Below, one piece after another: positions 13,949-23,354 of a DNA stretch of 40,305 nt. This stretch comes from Clostridia bacterium (GTDB lineage: Bacteria; Bacillota; Clostridia; Christensenellales; CAG-138), in contig JAUNJX010000018.1 of the NCBI GenBank assembly GCA_030533005.1, positions 1 to 40,305 of the forward strand, given 5' to 3'. Each line of letters opens with the position of its first letter. The stretch's first letter is position 1. The position numbers and the translations under genes are program-made. Below the pieces are notes generated by a model. It was not told where the DNA came from and did not search any database. It worked only from the letters and a program-made list of their open reading frames with translations.

Positions 13949-14895
13949 ACGGCGCAAAGACCAAGATATTTATAGACGGCAGCGAGGGCACGACGGGACT
14001 TCGCATCCATGAACGTTTTGAGGGACGGGCGGATGTGGAGCTTCTCTCTATCGATCCGGCGCTGCGCAAGGATAAAGAGGCGAGAAGGGAACGGCTCAAC
14101 GCCTGCGACGTGGCGTTTTTGTGCTTGCCGGACGACGCGGCGCGGGAATCCGTGTCGCTCATCGAAAACCCGAACGTGCGGGTGCTCGACACCTCCACGG
14201 CGCATCGGACGGCGGATGGCTGGGCTTACGGCTTTCCCGAGCTATCCCAAGCGCACCGGAATGCGATCAAGGCGGGCAAGCGTATCGCCGTGCCCGGGTG
14301 CCACGCAAGCGGCTTTATCGCACTCGTGTATCCGCTTATGGCGGCGGGGCTTCTCTCGCCCAACGCGGCGCTTTCCTGCTTTTCTATCACCGGCTACAGC
14401 GGCGGCGGCAAGCGGATGATCGCCGATTACCAGAGCGAGGCGCGCCATCCTGCACTTAGTGCGCCCCGCGTCTACGCGCTGCCGCAGCAGCATAAGCATC
14501 TTGGCGAAATGCGGCATGTGTGCGGCCTAAGCGCAGCCCCCGTGTTTTCGCCTATCGTGGCGGATTACTACAGCGGTATGCTCGTAAGCGTGCCCCTGCA
14601 CGCGGGCATGCTGCAAAAGCCCATGGATACGGACGCATTGCGGGAGGTGTACAGGGCGCATTACGCCAGTGAGCGATTTGTGCGCGTGACGGACGCCGCG
14701 GATGGCGCGATGCTTTCCTCTAACGCCTTATCCGGCCTTGATTTTATGGAGATCACCGTCTGCGGCAACGCGGAGCGCATGAGCGTGAACGCCTGCTTTG
14801 ACAACCTCGGTAAGGGCGCGTCGGGCGCCGCGATACAGTGCCTCAACTGCATGCTGGGGCTGGACGAGGCGACGGGCTTACAGCTGGGCGAATGA
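13945..14895 (+). CDS. argC: N-acetyl-gamma-glutamyl-phosphate reductase, type 2 (316 aa)
   Basis: Reduces N-acetylglutamyl phosphate to the semialdehyde with NADPH. The N-terminal nucleotide-binding region reads KIFIDGSEGTTGLRIHERF, and the catalytic Cys119 lies in IAVPGCHASGF. The short length (about 310 aa) and the GSEGTTGL start mark the type-2 subfamily rather than the about 345-aa type 1. ATG 13945 overlaps the argH stop by 4 bp. A small AAGCAA-TC-TTGCTT hairpin lies in the gap before argJ. Confidence 0.95.
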   Translation: MNGAKTKIFIDGSEGTTGLRIHERFEGRADVELLSIDPALRKDKEARRERLNACDVAFLCLPDDAARESVSLIENPNVRVLDTSTAHRTADGWAYGFPELSQAHRNAIKAGKRIAVPGCHASGFIALVYPLMAAGLLSPNAALSCFSITGYSGGGKRMIADYQSEARHPALSAPRVYALPQQHKHLGEMRHVCGLSAAPVFSPIVADYYSGMLVSVPLHAGMLQKPMDTDALREVYRAHYASERFVRVTDAADGAMLSSNALSGLDFMEITVCGNAERMSVNACFDNLGKGASGAAIQCLNCMLGLDEATGLQLGE

Positions 14896-14934
14896 AAACG
14901 TAAAGCAATCTTGCTTAAGGAGATTTGATATATT

Positions 14935-16152
14935 ATGATGAAGGAAGTAAGCGGCGGCGTATGCGCCCCCAAGGGCTTTCGGGCGGCGGGCGTGCACTGC
15001 GGCGTGCGCAAGAACAAGGAAAAGCGGGACTTGGCGCTTATTTTGAGCGACGTGCCCTGTACTGCGGCAGCGGTGTATACCCAGAACAAGGTCAAGGGCG
15101 CACCCCTGCTTGTGACCAGGAACAACCTTAGCGACGGGGTCGCGCAGGCGGTCATCTGCAACAGCGGCAACGCCAACACCTGCAACAGCGACGGCGTCGA
15201 GATCGCCCAAAGCATGTGCGCGCTATTGAGCGAATACGCAAACATCCCCGCGAGCAGCGTGATCGTGGCCTCCACCGGCGTGATCGGCCAGCCCTTGCCC
15301 ATCGAGCCCATCAAGGCGGGCATGGCGCCCTTGGTCGCGGCGTTAAGCTACGAGGGCAGCGGCCACGCGGCCGAGGCCATCATGACGACGGACACGGCGG
15401 AAAAGAGCATCGCCGTGGAGTTTACGCTTTCGGGCGTTAATTGCACCATGGGCGGCATTGCCAAGGGCTCCGGCATGATACATCCCAACATGGCGACCAT
15501 GCTGGTGTTTTTGACGACGGATGCGGCCATTTCCGCCCCGCTTTTGCAAAAGGCGCTGTCTGCGGATATCCTGGATACCTTCAACATGGTGAGCGTCGAT
15601 GGGGATACCTCCACCAACGACATGGTGAGCATCATGGCAAACGGCATGGCGGATAACCCCGCGATCACGGAGGAAAACGCCGATTGCGAGGCGTTTGCAA
15701 AGGCGCTCAATACCGTAACGCGCTATCTTTGCCGCAACATTGCCAAGGATGGCGAGGGGGCGACCAAGCTGCTTACCTGCATCGTGACGGGCGCTGTGGA
15801 CACGGCGACGGCGAAGGTGCTTGCAAAGAGCGTGATCGCGTCCAGCCTTGTCAAGGCCGCCATGTTCGGCTCCGACGCGAACTGGGGCCGGGTGCTCTGC
15901 GCCCTAGGCTACAGCGGGGCGAAGGTGGACGTGGATGCGGTGGACGTGAGCTTTGCTTCCAAGGCGGGCGAGGTGAAGGTGTGCGTGGACGGGCGCGGCG
16001 TCGCGTTTTCGGAGGAAAAGGCGAAGACCATCCTCTCCGAGGACGAGATCGAGATACGCGTTTCTCTCCATGAGGGCACGGGCAGCGCCGAAGCGTGGGG
16101 GTGCGACCTCACCTACGATTATGTGAAGATCAACGGGGACTATAGAACATGA
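14935..16152 (+). CDS. argJ: bifunctional ornithine acetyltransferase / N-acetylglutamate synthase (405 aa)
   Basis: Transfers acetyl from N-acetylornithine to glutamate, recycling the acetyl group, and in the bifunctional form also uses acetyl-CoA to start the cycle. The self-cleavage site KGSGMIHPNMATML is present, with Thr188 as the nucleophile after cleavage at Ala187-Thr188. The conserved C-terminus AWGCDLTYDYVKINGDYRT is intact. Whether it is mono- or bifunctional cannot be proven by sequence, but no separate ArgA or ArgE is in the operon. AAGGAG lies 12 nt before ATG 14935; a second ATG follows directly. It overlaps argB by 4 bp. Confidence 0.96.
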   Translation: MMKEVSGGVCAPKGFRAAGVHCGVRKNKEKRDLALILSDVPCTAAAVYTQNKVKGAPLLVTRNNLSDGVAQAVICNSGNANTCNSDGVEIAQSMCALLSEYANIPASSVIVASTGVIGQPLPIEPIKAGMAPLVAALSYEGSGHAAEAIMTTDTAEKSIAVEFTLSGVNCTMGGIAKGSGMIHPNMATMLVFLTTDAAISAPLLQKALSADILDTFNMVSVDGDTSTNDMVSIMANGMADNPAITEENADCEAFAKALNTVTRYLCRNIAKDGEGATKLLTCIVTGAVDTATAKVLAKSVIASSLVKAAMFGSDANWGRVLCALGYSGAKVDVDAVDVSFASKAGEVKVCVDGRGVAFSEEKAKTILSEDEIEIRVSLHEGTGSAEAWGCDLTYDYVKINGDYRT

Positions 16153-17003
16153 TGCAGCTATCCAATCAGGAACGCGCGGAGGTGCTCATACACGCTCTGC
16201 CCTATATCCAGAAATACGCGGGCAAGATCGTGGTGGTGAAATACGGCGGCAACGCCATGATCGACGAGGATTTAAAGCGCAACGTCATGGGAGACATGGT
16301 GCTGCTTTCCCTCATCGGCGTGAAGGTGGTGCTGGTGCACGGCGGCGGGCCGGAAATTTCCGCGCTGCTCAAGAAAATCGGCAAAAAGAGCGAGTTTATC
16401 GACGGCCTGCGCGTGACGGACGCCGAAACGGCGGACGTGGTGCAGATGGTGCTTGCGGGCAAGGTCAGTAAATCCCTTGTGGGGCTGCTCACGCAAGCGG
16501 GCGGCAAGGCCATCGGCATCTGCGGCATGGACGGCGGCATGATGAAGGCGCGCCCGCTCAACGAAAAGCTGGGCTTTGTAGGGGAAATTACGGATATCGA
16601 CCCGCAGCCCATTTTGGACATGCTGGAGAAGGGGTATATCCCCGTCGTTTCCTCCCTTGCCTACGGCGAGAACGGGCAGGCGTACAACGTCAACGCCGAT
16701 ACGGCGGCGGCGCGCATCGCGGGCGTGCTGAAGGCCGAGTGCCTCATCACCATGACGGATATCGCGGGCGTTTTGCGGGATAAGGACGACCCCAATTCGC
16801 TGATTCCCAGCATCCGCGTGAGCGAAGCGCCGCAGCTCATGCAGGAGGGCGTCATTTCCGGCGGCATGATCCCCAAGATCGATTGCTGCATTGAGGCGAT
16901 ACGGCGCGGGGTCAAAAAGGTGTTCGTCATCAACGGCACGGTGCCCCACGCGATTTTGATGGAGCTTTTGACCAACGAGGGCATCGGCACCATGTTCATG
17001 TAA
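16149..17003 (+). CDS. argB: acetylglutamate kinase (284 aa)
   Basis: Phosphorylates N-acetylglutamate with ATP, typically the arginine-feedback step. An amino-acid-kinase fold is shown by VVVKYGGNAM at the N-terminus, the glycine-rich LVHGGGPEIS, the VNADTAAARIAG substrate-binding segment and the GGMIPKIDCCIEAI nucleotide motif. The N-terminal helix before the kinase fold (QERAEVLIHALPYIQKYAGK) is of the type found in arginine-inhibited hexameric enzymes, so feedback inhibition is likely. It overlaps the argJ stop and precedes argD by 10 bp. Confidence 0.97.
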   Translation: MMQLSNQERAEVLIHALPYIQKYAGKIVVVKYGGNAMIDEDLKRNVMGDMVLLSLIGVKVVLVHGGGPEISALLKKIGKKSEFIDGLRVTDAETADVVQMVLAGKVSKSLVGLLTQAGGKAIGICGMDGGMMKARPLNEKLGFVGEITDIDPQPILDMLEKGYIPVVSSLAYGENGQAYNVNADTAAARIAGVLKAECLITMTDIAGVLRDKDDPNSLIPSIRVSEAPQLMQEGVISGGMIPKIDCCIEAIRRGVKKVFVINGTVPHAILMELLTNEGIGTMFM

Positions 17004-17013
17004 GGAGAAGGAT

Positions 17014-18177
17014 ATGCAGATTAAAGAAATCGATAAAACCTACGTCGCCAATACCTATGACCGTTACGATCCCGTATTCGTAAGCGGCAAGGGCAGCCTT
17101 GTCTACGACGATACCGGCAAGGCGTATATCGACCTTGCAGCGGGCATCGCCGTCAATTGCTTCGGTATTGCGGACGACGCGTGGATCAAGGCCGTGACGG
17201 AGCAGCTGGGCAAGCTCCAGCACCTTTGTAACAAATATTATACGGCGCCGCAGGCGATACTCGCGCAGAAGCTGTGCGAACGCACCGGTATGAAAAAGGC
17301 GTTTTTTGCCAATTCCGGGGCGGAGGCCAACGAGTGCCTCATCAAGGTGGCGCGCAAATACGGCCACGAGCACCACGGGGCGGATTGCTCCAACATCATC
17401 ACGCTCAAAAACAGCTTTCACGGCCGCACCATGGCGACATTGACCGCCTGCGGGCAGGATAGCATGCACACGGATTTCGGCCCCTTCGTGCCAGGCTTTT
17501 TGTATGCAGACGCCAACGATTTTGCAAGCGTCGAGGCGCTTGCGGACGATTCCGTCTGCGGCGTCCTCATGGAGATGGTGCAGGGCGAGGGCGGCGTGAA
17601 CGCCTTGGATGCGGACTTTGTACAGGCCGTGGCGGCGCTGTGCAAAAAAAAGGATATTCTCCTGCTCGTGGACGAGGTGCAAACCGGCAACGGCCGCACG
17701 GGCAAGCTCTACGCCTATATGCACTTTGGCGTCCAGCCGGACGTGGTGTCCACCGCCAAGGGTATCGGCGGCGGGCTGCCGCTGGGCGTTTGCATGATGG
17801 GCGAAAAGACGGCGGATACGCTGACGGCGGGCACGCACGGCTCCACCTTCGGCGGCAATCCCGTGTGCTGCGCGGGCGCTGTCAACATTCTAGACCGCCT
17901 GGACGACGCGCTGCTTTCAGACGTTACCCGAAAGGGCGATTTTATCAGGCGCGAGCTGCTCTCCTGCAAGGGCGTCGCGGGCGTATCGGGCATGGGGCTG
18001 ATGATCGGCGTTTCGCTTACGGACAAGAAGGCCGCGGACGTTGCGCACGCGTGCCTTGACGCGGGCGTGATGGTCATGACGGCCAAGGATAAAATCCGCA
18101 TACTGCCCGCCCTCAATATACCCGACGAACTTTTAAGTAAAGCCATCGATATCATGAAAGGAATCATAGAAGCATGA
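17014..18177 (+). CDS. argD: acetylornithine aminotransferase (387 aa)
   Basis: A PLP-dependent class-III aminotransferase that converts N-acetylglutamate semialdehyde to N-acetylornithine with glutamate as donor. Motifs seen: FANSGAEANECLIKVARKYG, NSFHGRTMATLTACGQ, LLVDEVQTGNGRTG with the cofactor Asp, and the PLP lysine in STAKGIGGGLPLG. The length fits. AAGGAG lies just before ATG 17014. It overlaps argF by 4 bp. The arg context supports ArgD over the related GABA or ornithine aminotransferases. Confidence 0.96.
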   Translation: MQIKEIDKTYVANTYDRYDPVFVSGKGSLVYDDTGKAYIDLAAGIAVNCFGIADDAWIKAVTEQLGKLQHLCNKYYTAPQAILAQKLCERTGMKKAFFANSGAEANECLIKVARKYGHEHHGADCSNIITLKNSFHGRTMATLTACGQDSMHTDFGPFVPGFLYADANDFASVEALADDSVCGVLMEMVQGEGGVNALDADFVQAVAALCKKKDILLLVDEVQTGNGRTGKLYAYMHFGVQPDVVSTAKGIGGGLPLGVCMMGEKTADTLTAGTHGSTFGGNPVCCAGAVNILDRLDDALLSDVTRKGDFIRRELLSCKGVAGVSGMGLMIGVSLTDKKAADVAHACLDAGVMVMTAKDKIRILPALNIPDELLSKAIDIMKGIIEA

Positions 18178-19082
18178 ACCAGAAGCATCTTTTAAAGCTG
18201 GCCGACCTTTCCCCCGCGGAGATCACGGAGATACTCGACCTTGCCGATCAGCTCAAGTACGAGCGCAAGAACGGCATCGAGCACAAGCACCTTGCGGGCA
18301 AGACGTTAGGCATGATCTTCCAGAAATCCTCCACCCGCACCCGCGTCTCCTTTGAGGCAGGCATCTACCAGCTTGGCGGCGTGGGTCTGTTCTTGAGCGC
18401 CAACGATCTGCAGCTTGGCCGCGGCGAGCCCATCAAGGACACGGCGCGCGTGCTTTCCCGGTATTTAGACGGCATCATGATCCGCACCTACAAGCAAAGC
18501 GACGTGGAGGATCTAGCGACGTATGGCAGCATCCCCATCATCAACGGGCTGACGGACTACGCGCATCCCTGCCAGGTGCTTGCCGACCTTATGACCATCC
18601 GCGAATACAAAAAGACCTTCAACAACCTCAAGCTGACCTTCGTGGGCGACGGCAACAACATGGCCAATTCCCTCATCGCGGGCGGCATCAAGATGGGCAT
18701 GGAGGTGGCGATCGCGTGCCCGAATAGCTACCAGCCGGACGCGGAGCTCATGGCGTGGGCAAAGCAGAACGGCAAGTTCACCTGCACCGAGGATATCGCC
18801 GCCGCCGTCAAGGACGCGGACGTGGTCTATACGGACGTGTGGGCCTCCATGGGGCAGGAGGGCGAGGCGGCGGAGCGCCGCAAGGCTTTTGAAGGGTATC
18901 AAGTCAACGATGATTACATGGCGATGGCGCATAAGGACTGCATGGTGCTCCACTGCCTGCCCGCGCATCGCGGCGAGGAGATCACGGACGCCGTCATGGA
19001 AGCGCACGCCGATGAAATATTCGAGGAAGCGGAAAACCGTCTCCACGCGCAAAAGGCCGTCATGGTGCTGCTGATGAAGTAA
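18174..19082 (+). CDS. argF: ornithine carbamoyltransferase (302 aa)
   Basis: Makes citrulline from ornithine and carbamoyl phosphate. The carbamoyl phosphate motif SSTRTRVSFEAG, the HPCQVLADLMT segment, the ornithine loop VYTDVWASMGQE and the C-terminal HCLPAHRGEEI are all present. It is the last gene of the operon, followed by a terminator. As no carAB genes are in the window, carbamoyl phosphate must be made elsewhere. A catabolic ArcB role is unlikely given the biosynthetic context and absence of arcA or arcC. Confidence 0.97.
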   Translation: MNQKHLLKLADLSPAEITEILDLADQLKYERKNGIEHKHLAGKTLGMIFQKSSTRTRVSFEAGIYQLGGVGLFLSANDLQLGRGEPIKDTARVLSRYLDGIMIRTYKQSDVEDLATYGSIPIINGLTDYAHPCQVLADLMTIREYKKTFNNLKLTFVGDGNNMANSLIAGGIKMGMEVAIACPNSYQPDAELMAWAKQNGKFTCTEDIAAAVKDADVVYTDVWASMGQEGEAAERRKAFEGYQVNDDYMAMAHKDCMVLHCLPAHRGEEITDAVMEAHADEIFEEAENRLHAQKAVMVLLMK

Positions 19083-19110
19083 GCGGCCAAAAGTATATTT
19101 TCACATCCGT

Positions 19111-19144
19111 ATCGCCCACAGCCTAGCCGCCGTGGGCGATTTTG
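19111..19144 (+). terminator. rho-independent terminator of the arg operon
   Basis: A 9-bp stem (ATCGCCCAC / GTGGGCGAT) with a 12-nt loop is followed by TTTT. It lies 28 bp after argF and separates the arg and his operons. Confidence 0.75.
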
Positions 19145-19190
19145 CGAAATGTAACGTCTCTTACAGCGCTTTACTACTTTAACACTTTAC

Positions 19191-19219
19191 TTGACTAAAT
19201 TAGCGATGGCGTGTATACT
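19191..19219 (+). promoter_or_regulatory. sigma-A promoter of the histidine operon
   Basis: TTGACT (19191-19196) and TATACT (19214-19219) are separated by 17 bp. A 7-bp hairpin (TTGCCCG/CGGGCAA) lies near the predicted transcription start. The leader of about 42 nt is too short for a T-box or leader-peptide attenuator. Confidence 0.75.
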
Positions 19220-19267
19220 GTACCTTGCCCGTGATTGCGGGCAAAAGAAAAAGGAGAAAAACGCGGT

Positions 19268-20371
19268 ATGGAATCTATGGAGCGCGACGCGCGCATGCGG
19301 GACGAGGCCGCCATACGCGGCCTGAAAGCCATTTACAGGCAGTATGGCTATAAGCCCTTTCGCATGAGCCGTTTTGAAGAATACGATTTTTATGCGGATA
19401 ACAAGAGCTTTTTGCAAAGCGAGAACGTCATCACCTTTACCGATCTCAACGGTAAGCTCATGGCGCTCAAGCCGGACGTGACGCTCTCCATCGTCAAGAG
19501 CGCTTCGGACACGGCGACGGAAAAGGTGTTTTACAGCGAAAACGTCTATCGTGCGGACATGGGGCGGGGCGAGCGCGGCTTTAGCGAGATCATGCAGGTG
19601 GGCTTGGAGTGTATCGGCGATATCGATGTGTATGAAAGCAGCGAGGTGCTCATGCTTGCGGGCAGGAGTTTGGAACGCTTTTCCGACACCTTCGCGCTGG
19701 ACGTCTCGCACATGGGCTTTGTGCAGGGTATGCTTACGGACAGCGGCCTGCCTGCGTCCCGGCAAGCGCAGGCGCTTAATTGCATAGCCAGCCGCAACGA
19801 AAGCGGTGTGCGCGCGCTGTGCGCGGGTCTTGACGCGGGCACGACGGCGGGTCTTTGCGCGCTTGCGACGCTGTATGGCGGCGTACCCGCGTTGCTTCCG
19901 CAGCTTCGCGCTATCGGCAAAAGCGCGCAGACGGCCGCGGCGCTTGACGAGCTTGCCGCCATCTACGAGGTGCTCTGCGGCTGCGGGCTGGGGGAAAAGG
20001 TGCACCTTGATTTTTCCATCGTCAACGATATGAACTATTATAACGGCGTGATCTTTCGAGGCTTTGTAAGCGGCGTGCCCTCCAGCGTCCTCTCCGGCGG
20101 GCGTTACGACAACCTCATGCACAAGATGGGCAAGACGGCCGGCGCCATAGGCTTTGCCGTGTATTTGAACGTATTGGAGCAATACCTCTATGCCGACGAA
20201 GGGTACGATGCGGATGTGCTGCTGACCTATGACGCGGATGTTTCTGCGTCCATGGTAGCCCGGCGGGTCGCCGCGCTTACGGCGCAGGGAAAGAGCGTGC
20301 GTGTGCAGAAAAAGGCGGACGCGCTGCGCTGCAAAGAGCATATCCACCTTACAAAGGAGGCGGAAGCATGA
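19268..20371 (+). CDS. hisZ: ATP phosphoribosyltransferase regulatory subunit (367 aa)
   Basis: A catalytically inactive paralogue of histidyl-tRNA synthetase that combines with short HisG to form active, histidine-sensitive ATP phosphoribosyltransferase. Class-II synthetase-like segments are visible: YGYKPFRMSRFEEYDFYAD, the motif-2-like VFYSENVYRADMGRGERGFSE, and motif-3-like SGGRYDNLMHKMGKTAGAIG. There is no anticodon-binding domain, fitting a length well below HisS. AAGGAG at 19251-19256 sets ATG 19268. Its stop overlaps the hisG start. Being first in the his operon supports HisZ over a true HisS. Confidence 0.95.
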   Translation: MESMERDARMRDEAAIRGLKAIYRQYGYKPFRMSRFEEYDFYADNKSFLQSENVITFTDLNGKLMALKPDVTLSIVKSASDTATEKVFYSENVYRADMGRGERGFSEIMQVGLECIGDIDVYESSEVLMLAGRSLERFSDTFALDVSHMGFVQGMLTDSGLPASRQAQALNCIASRNESGVRALCAGLDAGTTAGLCALATLYGGVPALLPQLRAIGKSAQTAAALDELAAIYEVLCGCGLGEKVHLDFSIVNDMNYYNGVIFRGFVSGVPSSVLSGGRYDNLMHKMGKTAGAIGFAVYLNVLEQYLYADEGYDADVLLTYDADVSASMVARRVAALTAQGKSVRVQKKADALRCKEHIHLTKEAEA

Positions 20372-20988
20372 GCGATTTGGTCAATATCGCGCTGCCCAAG
20401 GGGCGGCTTGGCGAAAAGGCTTACGGGATATTCGAGAGCGCGGGCTACGACTGCCCCTCCATCAAGGAGAACAACCGCAAGCTGGTGTTTGAAAACGGCG
20501 GCGTGCGCTATTTCTGGGTCAAGCCCGCGGACGTTGCCATTTATGTGGAGCGGGGGGCTGCGGATATCGGCGTGGTGGGCAGCGACGTGCTCAACGAAAA
20601 CGCGCCGGACGTATACGAGCTGCTGGATCTTGGTATCGGCAAATGCCGCATGGCCGTGGCGGCGCCAAAGGGCTTTCGGGACGATCCTTCCCGGATGCTG
20701 CGCGTTGCCACCAAGTTTCCGCACACGGCGGCGGCGTATTACGCCAAGCGCGGCAGGCTCATCGACGTCATCAAGCTCAACGGCTCCATCGAGCTTGCGC
20801 CGCTGTTGGGCATGTCCGACGTGATCGTGGATATCGTGGAAACGGGTAAGACGTTGCTCGAAAACAACATGGAGCCCATCGCGGACGTGGCGGGCGTCAG
20901 CGCAAGGCTGATCGCCAACAAGGCGGCGTTCCGCTTTAAAAACGAGGCCGTTACGGCCATACAGCAAAGCATTGCGGGGAGGCTATAA
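20368..20988 (+). CDS. hisG: ATP phosphoribosyltransferase, short form (206 aa)
   Basis: The first committed step of histidine synthesis: PRPP plus ATP gives phosphoribosyl-ATP. The length of 206 aa and the absence of a C-terminal histidine-binding domain identify the HisG-S type, which needs HisZ encoded immediately upstream. Motifs include IALPKGRLGEKAY at the N-terminus, AADIGVVGSDVLNE and the PRPP loop DVIVDIVETGKTLLENN. It begins in an ATGA overlap with hisZ, which would help produce both subunits in step. Confidence 0.97.
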   Translation: MSDLVNIALPKGRLGEKAYGIFESAGYDCPSIKENNRKLVFENGGVRYFWVKPADVAIYVERGAADIGVVGSDVLNENAPDVYELLDLGIGKCRMAVAAPKGFRDDPSRMLRVATKFPHTAAAYYAKRGRLIDVIKLNGSIELAPLLGMSDVIVDIVETGKTLLENNMEPIADVAGVSARLIANKAAFRFKNEAVTAIQQSIAGRL

Positions 20989-22263
20989 ATGATACGGATA
21001 CTAAGCTATAGCGAGAGCATGCGCGAGGAGATATTCGCCCGCGCCACGATGGAAAGCAACGTAAGCGAGGTGGTTTCGGATATCCTTGCGGACGTGCGGC
21101 AAAACGGCGACAAGGCCGTGCTTGCCTACAGCGATTGCTTTGACGGCGCGAACGGCGCACCGCTTAAAGTGACAAAGGCGGAGATCGCAAAGGCTGTTGC
21201 GGGCGTGGACAAGGCGTTTATGGGCGTGCTGCAAAGGGCGGCGGAAAACATCCGCGCCTTCCACGCGCATCAGGTGCGAAGCGGCTTTGTCGTAAGCGAG
21301 CAGGAGGGCGTTCTGCTGGGGCAGAAGGTGCTGCCCCTTGGCGCCGTGGGATTGTATGTGCCCGGCGGTACGGCAAGCTATCCTTCCTCCGTGCTGATGA
21401 ACGCGATCCCCGCCAAGCTTGCGGGCGTGGAGCGCGTCGTGATGGTGACGCCCGCGAAGGGCGGCGTTATTCCCCGGGAAATATTGGCGGCGGCGCAGCT
21501 GGGCGGCGTGGATGAGATCTACCGCGTGGGCGGCGCGCAGGCCATCGGCGCGCTTGCCTACGGCACGGAAACGATACGGCGCGTGGATAAGATCGTAGGC
21601 CCCGGCAACGCGTTTGTGGCGGAGGCCAAGCGGCAGGTGAGCGGCTTGGTGGATATCGACATGATCGCGGGGCCCAGCGAGATACTGATCGTCGCGGACG
21701 AGGGCTGCGACCCCGTCTGGGTGGCGGCGGACATGCTCTCTCAGGCGGAGCACGATAAAAACGCCTCCGCCGTGCTCATCACCGTCAGCCAAAAGCTTGC
21801 CAAGCGCGTGCAGGCGGAGCTTGAGCGGCAGATACCGCTGCTGCCGCGCGCGGATATCGCGCGCGCGTCCATCGACAACAACGGCAAGATCGTGGTGTCT
21901 ACCAACATCGCGCAGGCTATCGATATCGCAAACGACCTTGCGCCGGAGCATTTGGAGCTTTGCTTGGACGCGCCCTTTGATTATCTTGACAGGGTGCGCT
22001 GCGCGGGCTCGGTGTTCTTGGGCAAATACGCGCCCGAGGCCTTGGGCGATTATTTTGCAGGCCCCAACCATGTGCTGCCCACAAGCGGCACGGCGCGTTT
22101 TTCCAGCCCTCTTTCCGTGGACGATTTTGTGAAGAAGTATTCCTTTACTTATTATACGGCTTCCGCGCTTGCGAAGGTGCAGCAGGACATACAGGCCTTT
22201 GCCATGCGCGAGGGTCTGGACGCGCACGCCCGCAGCGTGGCCGTCCGCTTTGAGGAGGAGTGA
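20989..22263 (+). CDS. hisD: histidinol dehydrogenase (424 aa)
   Basis: Oxidises histidinol to histidine in two NAD-dependent steps, a zinc enzyme. Seen: GLYVPGGTASYPSSVLMNAIPAK around residue 122 (first part of the family signature), the signature IDMIAGPSEILIVADEGCDP, the Zn/catalytic SQAEHDKNA, and the C-terminal GPNHVLPTSGTARFSSPL. The length matches the usual 420-435 aa. Its ATG directly follows the hisG stop; GGGAGG at 20977-20982 is the ribosome site. Confidence 0.97.
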   Translation: MIRILSYSESMREEIFARATMESNVSEVVSDILADVRQNGDKAVLAYSDCFDGANGAPLKVTKAEIAKAVAGVDKAFMGVLQRAAENIRAFHAHQVRSGFVVSEQEGVLLGQKVLPLGAVGLYVPGGTASYPSSVLMNAIPAKLAGVERVVMVTPAKGGVIPREILAAAQLGGVDEIYRVGGAQAIGALAYGTETIRRVDKIVGPGNAFVAEAKRQVSGLVDIDMIAGPSEILIVADEGCDPVWVAADMLSQAEHDKNASAVLITVSQKLAKRVQAELERQIPLLPRADIARASIDNNGKIVVSTNIAQAIDIANDLAPEHLELCLDAPFDYLDRVRCAGSVFLGKYAPEALGDYFAGPNHVLPTSGTARFSSPLSVDDFVKKYSFTYYTASALAKVQQDIQAFAMREGLDAHARSVAVRFEEE

Positions 22264-22265
22264 GC

Positions 22266-23354
22266 ATGAGCCGCTTTATGAGCAAAGCCTACGCGCGGCT
22301 TGACGCCTATACGCCGGGCGAGCAGCCGCAGAACCTTTCGAGCTTTGTTAAGCTCAACACCAATGAAAGCCCCTTCCCGCCTTCGCCTATGGCGCTTGCG
22401 TGCCTGACGGAGGCGGCGGGAAGGCAGCTGCGCTTGTATTCCGACCCTACGGGGCGCGCGCTTCGGGAGCGCCTCGCAAAGACCTATGGCGTGGCGATGG
22501 AGAACGTGACGCTGGGAAACGGCTCGGACGATCTTTTGAATTTCGCCTTTATGGCCTACGGCGACGCGGGCATGGCGTATGCGGATATCAGCTATGGCTT
22601 CAATGCGGTGTTTGCGGACAAGCTGGGGGTCAAAAGCGAGATCGTCCCGCTGAAAGCCGACCTCACCATCGACCCGGCGGACTATTGCGGCCTTGGCATG
22701 AGTATCCTCATCGACAACCCCAACGCGCCCACGGGCGAAGCGCTTTCCCGCAAGGCGGTGGAGCGCGTCATCGCGGGCAATCCGGACAACATGGTCATTG
22801 TGGACGAGGCGTATGTGGACTTTGGCGCGGAAAGCTGCGTGCCGCTTACGAAAAAATACGATAATCTGCTCGTCATCCAGACCTTCTCCAAATCCCGCGC
22901 GCTTGCGGGGGCGCGGCTGGGCTTCGCCATCGGCTGCAAGGACGTGATCGCGGATATGGAGCTTCTAAGAAACAGCACCAATCCCTATAACATCAACCGC
23001 CTTACGCTATCAATCGGCGAAGCGGCGCTTTGCGACCCCGCCTATCTGGAACAGTGCACGCAAACCATCATGGAAAATCGCGCCTATACGGCGGAAGCGC
23101 TAAAGGGCATGGGATTCAGCATGACAAACTCGCTTGCGAACTTCCTTTTTGTCAAGCACAGTGAGATCGGCGGCTTGGAGCTTTATCAAAAGCTCAAGGA
23201 AAAGGGCGTGCTCGTCAGGCACTTTGAAAAGGAGCGCATAAGGGAGTATAATCGTATCACCATAGGCAATCGGCAGCAGATGGATGTGCTGCTGGGCAGG
23301 ATCACCGAGATCATCAACGAACGGAGGGCATGCGCATGCGGCAGGGAAGCGTAA
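22266..23354 (+). CDS. hisC: histidinol-phosphate aminotransferase (362 aa)
   Basis: A PLP-dependent class-I/II aminotransferase converting imidazole-acetol phosphate to histidinol phosphate. It has KLNTNESPFPPSP at the N-terminus, the GNGSDDLLNFAFMAYG cofactor loop, IDNPNAPTGEALS, the VDEAYVDFG Asp/Tyr pair and the PLP lysine in TFSKSRALAGARLGFAIG. GGAGG at 22254-22258 favours ATG 22266 over a GTG at 22260. It lies inside the his operon; hisB begins within its last codons. Confidence 0.95.
   Translation: MSRFMSKAYARLDAYTPGEQPQNLSSFVKLNTNESPFPPSPMALACLTEAAGRQLRLYSDPTGRALRERLAKTYGVAMENVTLGNGSDDLLNFAFMAYGDAGMAYADISYGFNAVFADKLGVKSEIVPLKADLTIDPADYCGLGMSILIDNPNAPTGEALSRKAVERVIAGNPDNMVIVDEAYVDFGAESCVPLTKKYDNLLVIQTFSKSRALAGARLGFAIGCKDVIADMELLRNSTNPYNINRLTLSIGEAALCDPAYLEQCTQTIMENRAYTAEALKGMGFSMTNSLANFLFVKHSEIGGLELYQKLKEKGVLVRHFEKERIREYNRITIGNRQQMDVLLGRITEIINERRACACGREA

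Noticed and set aside
19220..19267. T-box or his leader-peptide attenuator before hisZ
   Set aside because: The leader is only about 42 nt, with no His codon run and no T-box sequence; only a 7-bp hairpin is present.
19268..20371. hisZ as a histidyl-tRNA synthetase (hisS)
   Set aside because: It lacks the C-terminal anticodon-binding domain and lies next to a short-form hisG in the his operon.
21001..22227. Minus-strand open frame of about 400 codons over hisD; a similar one over glgB at 38958-40190
   Set aside because: Both lie entirely inside genes with full catalytic motifs and read as low-complexity basic sequence.
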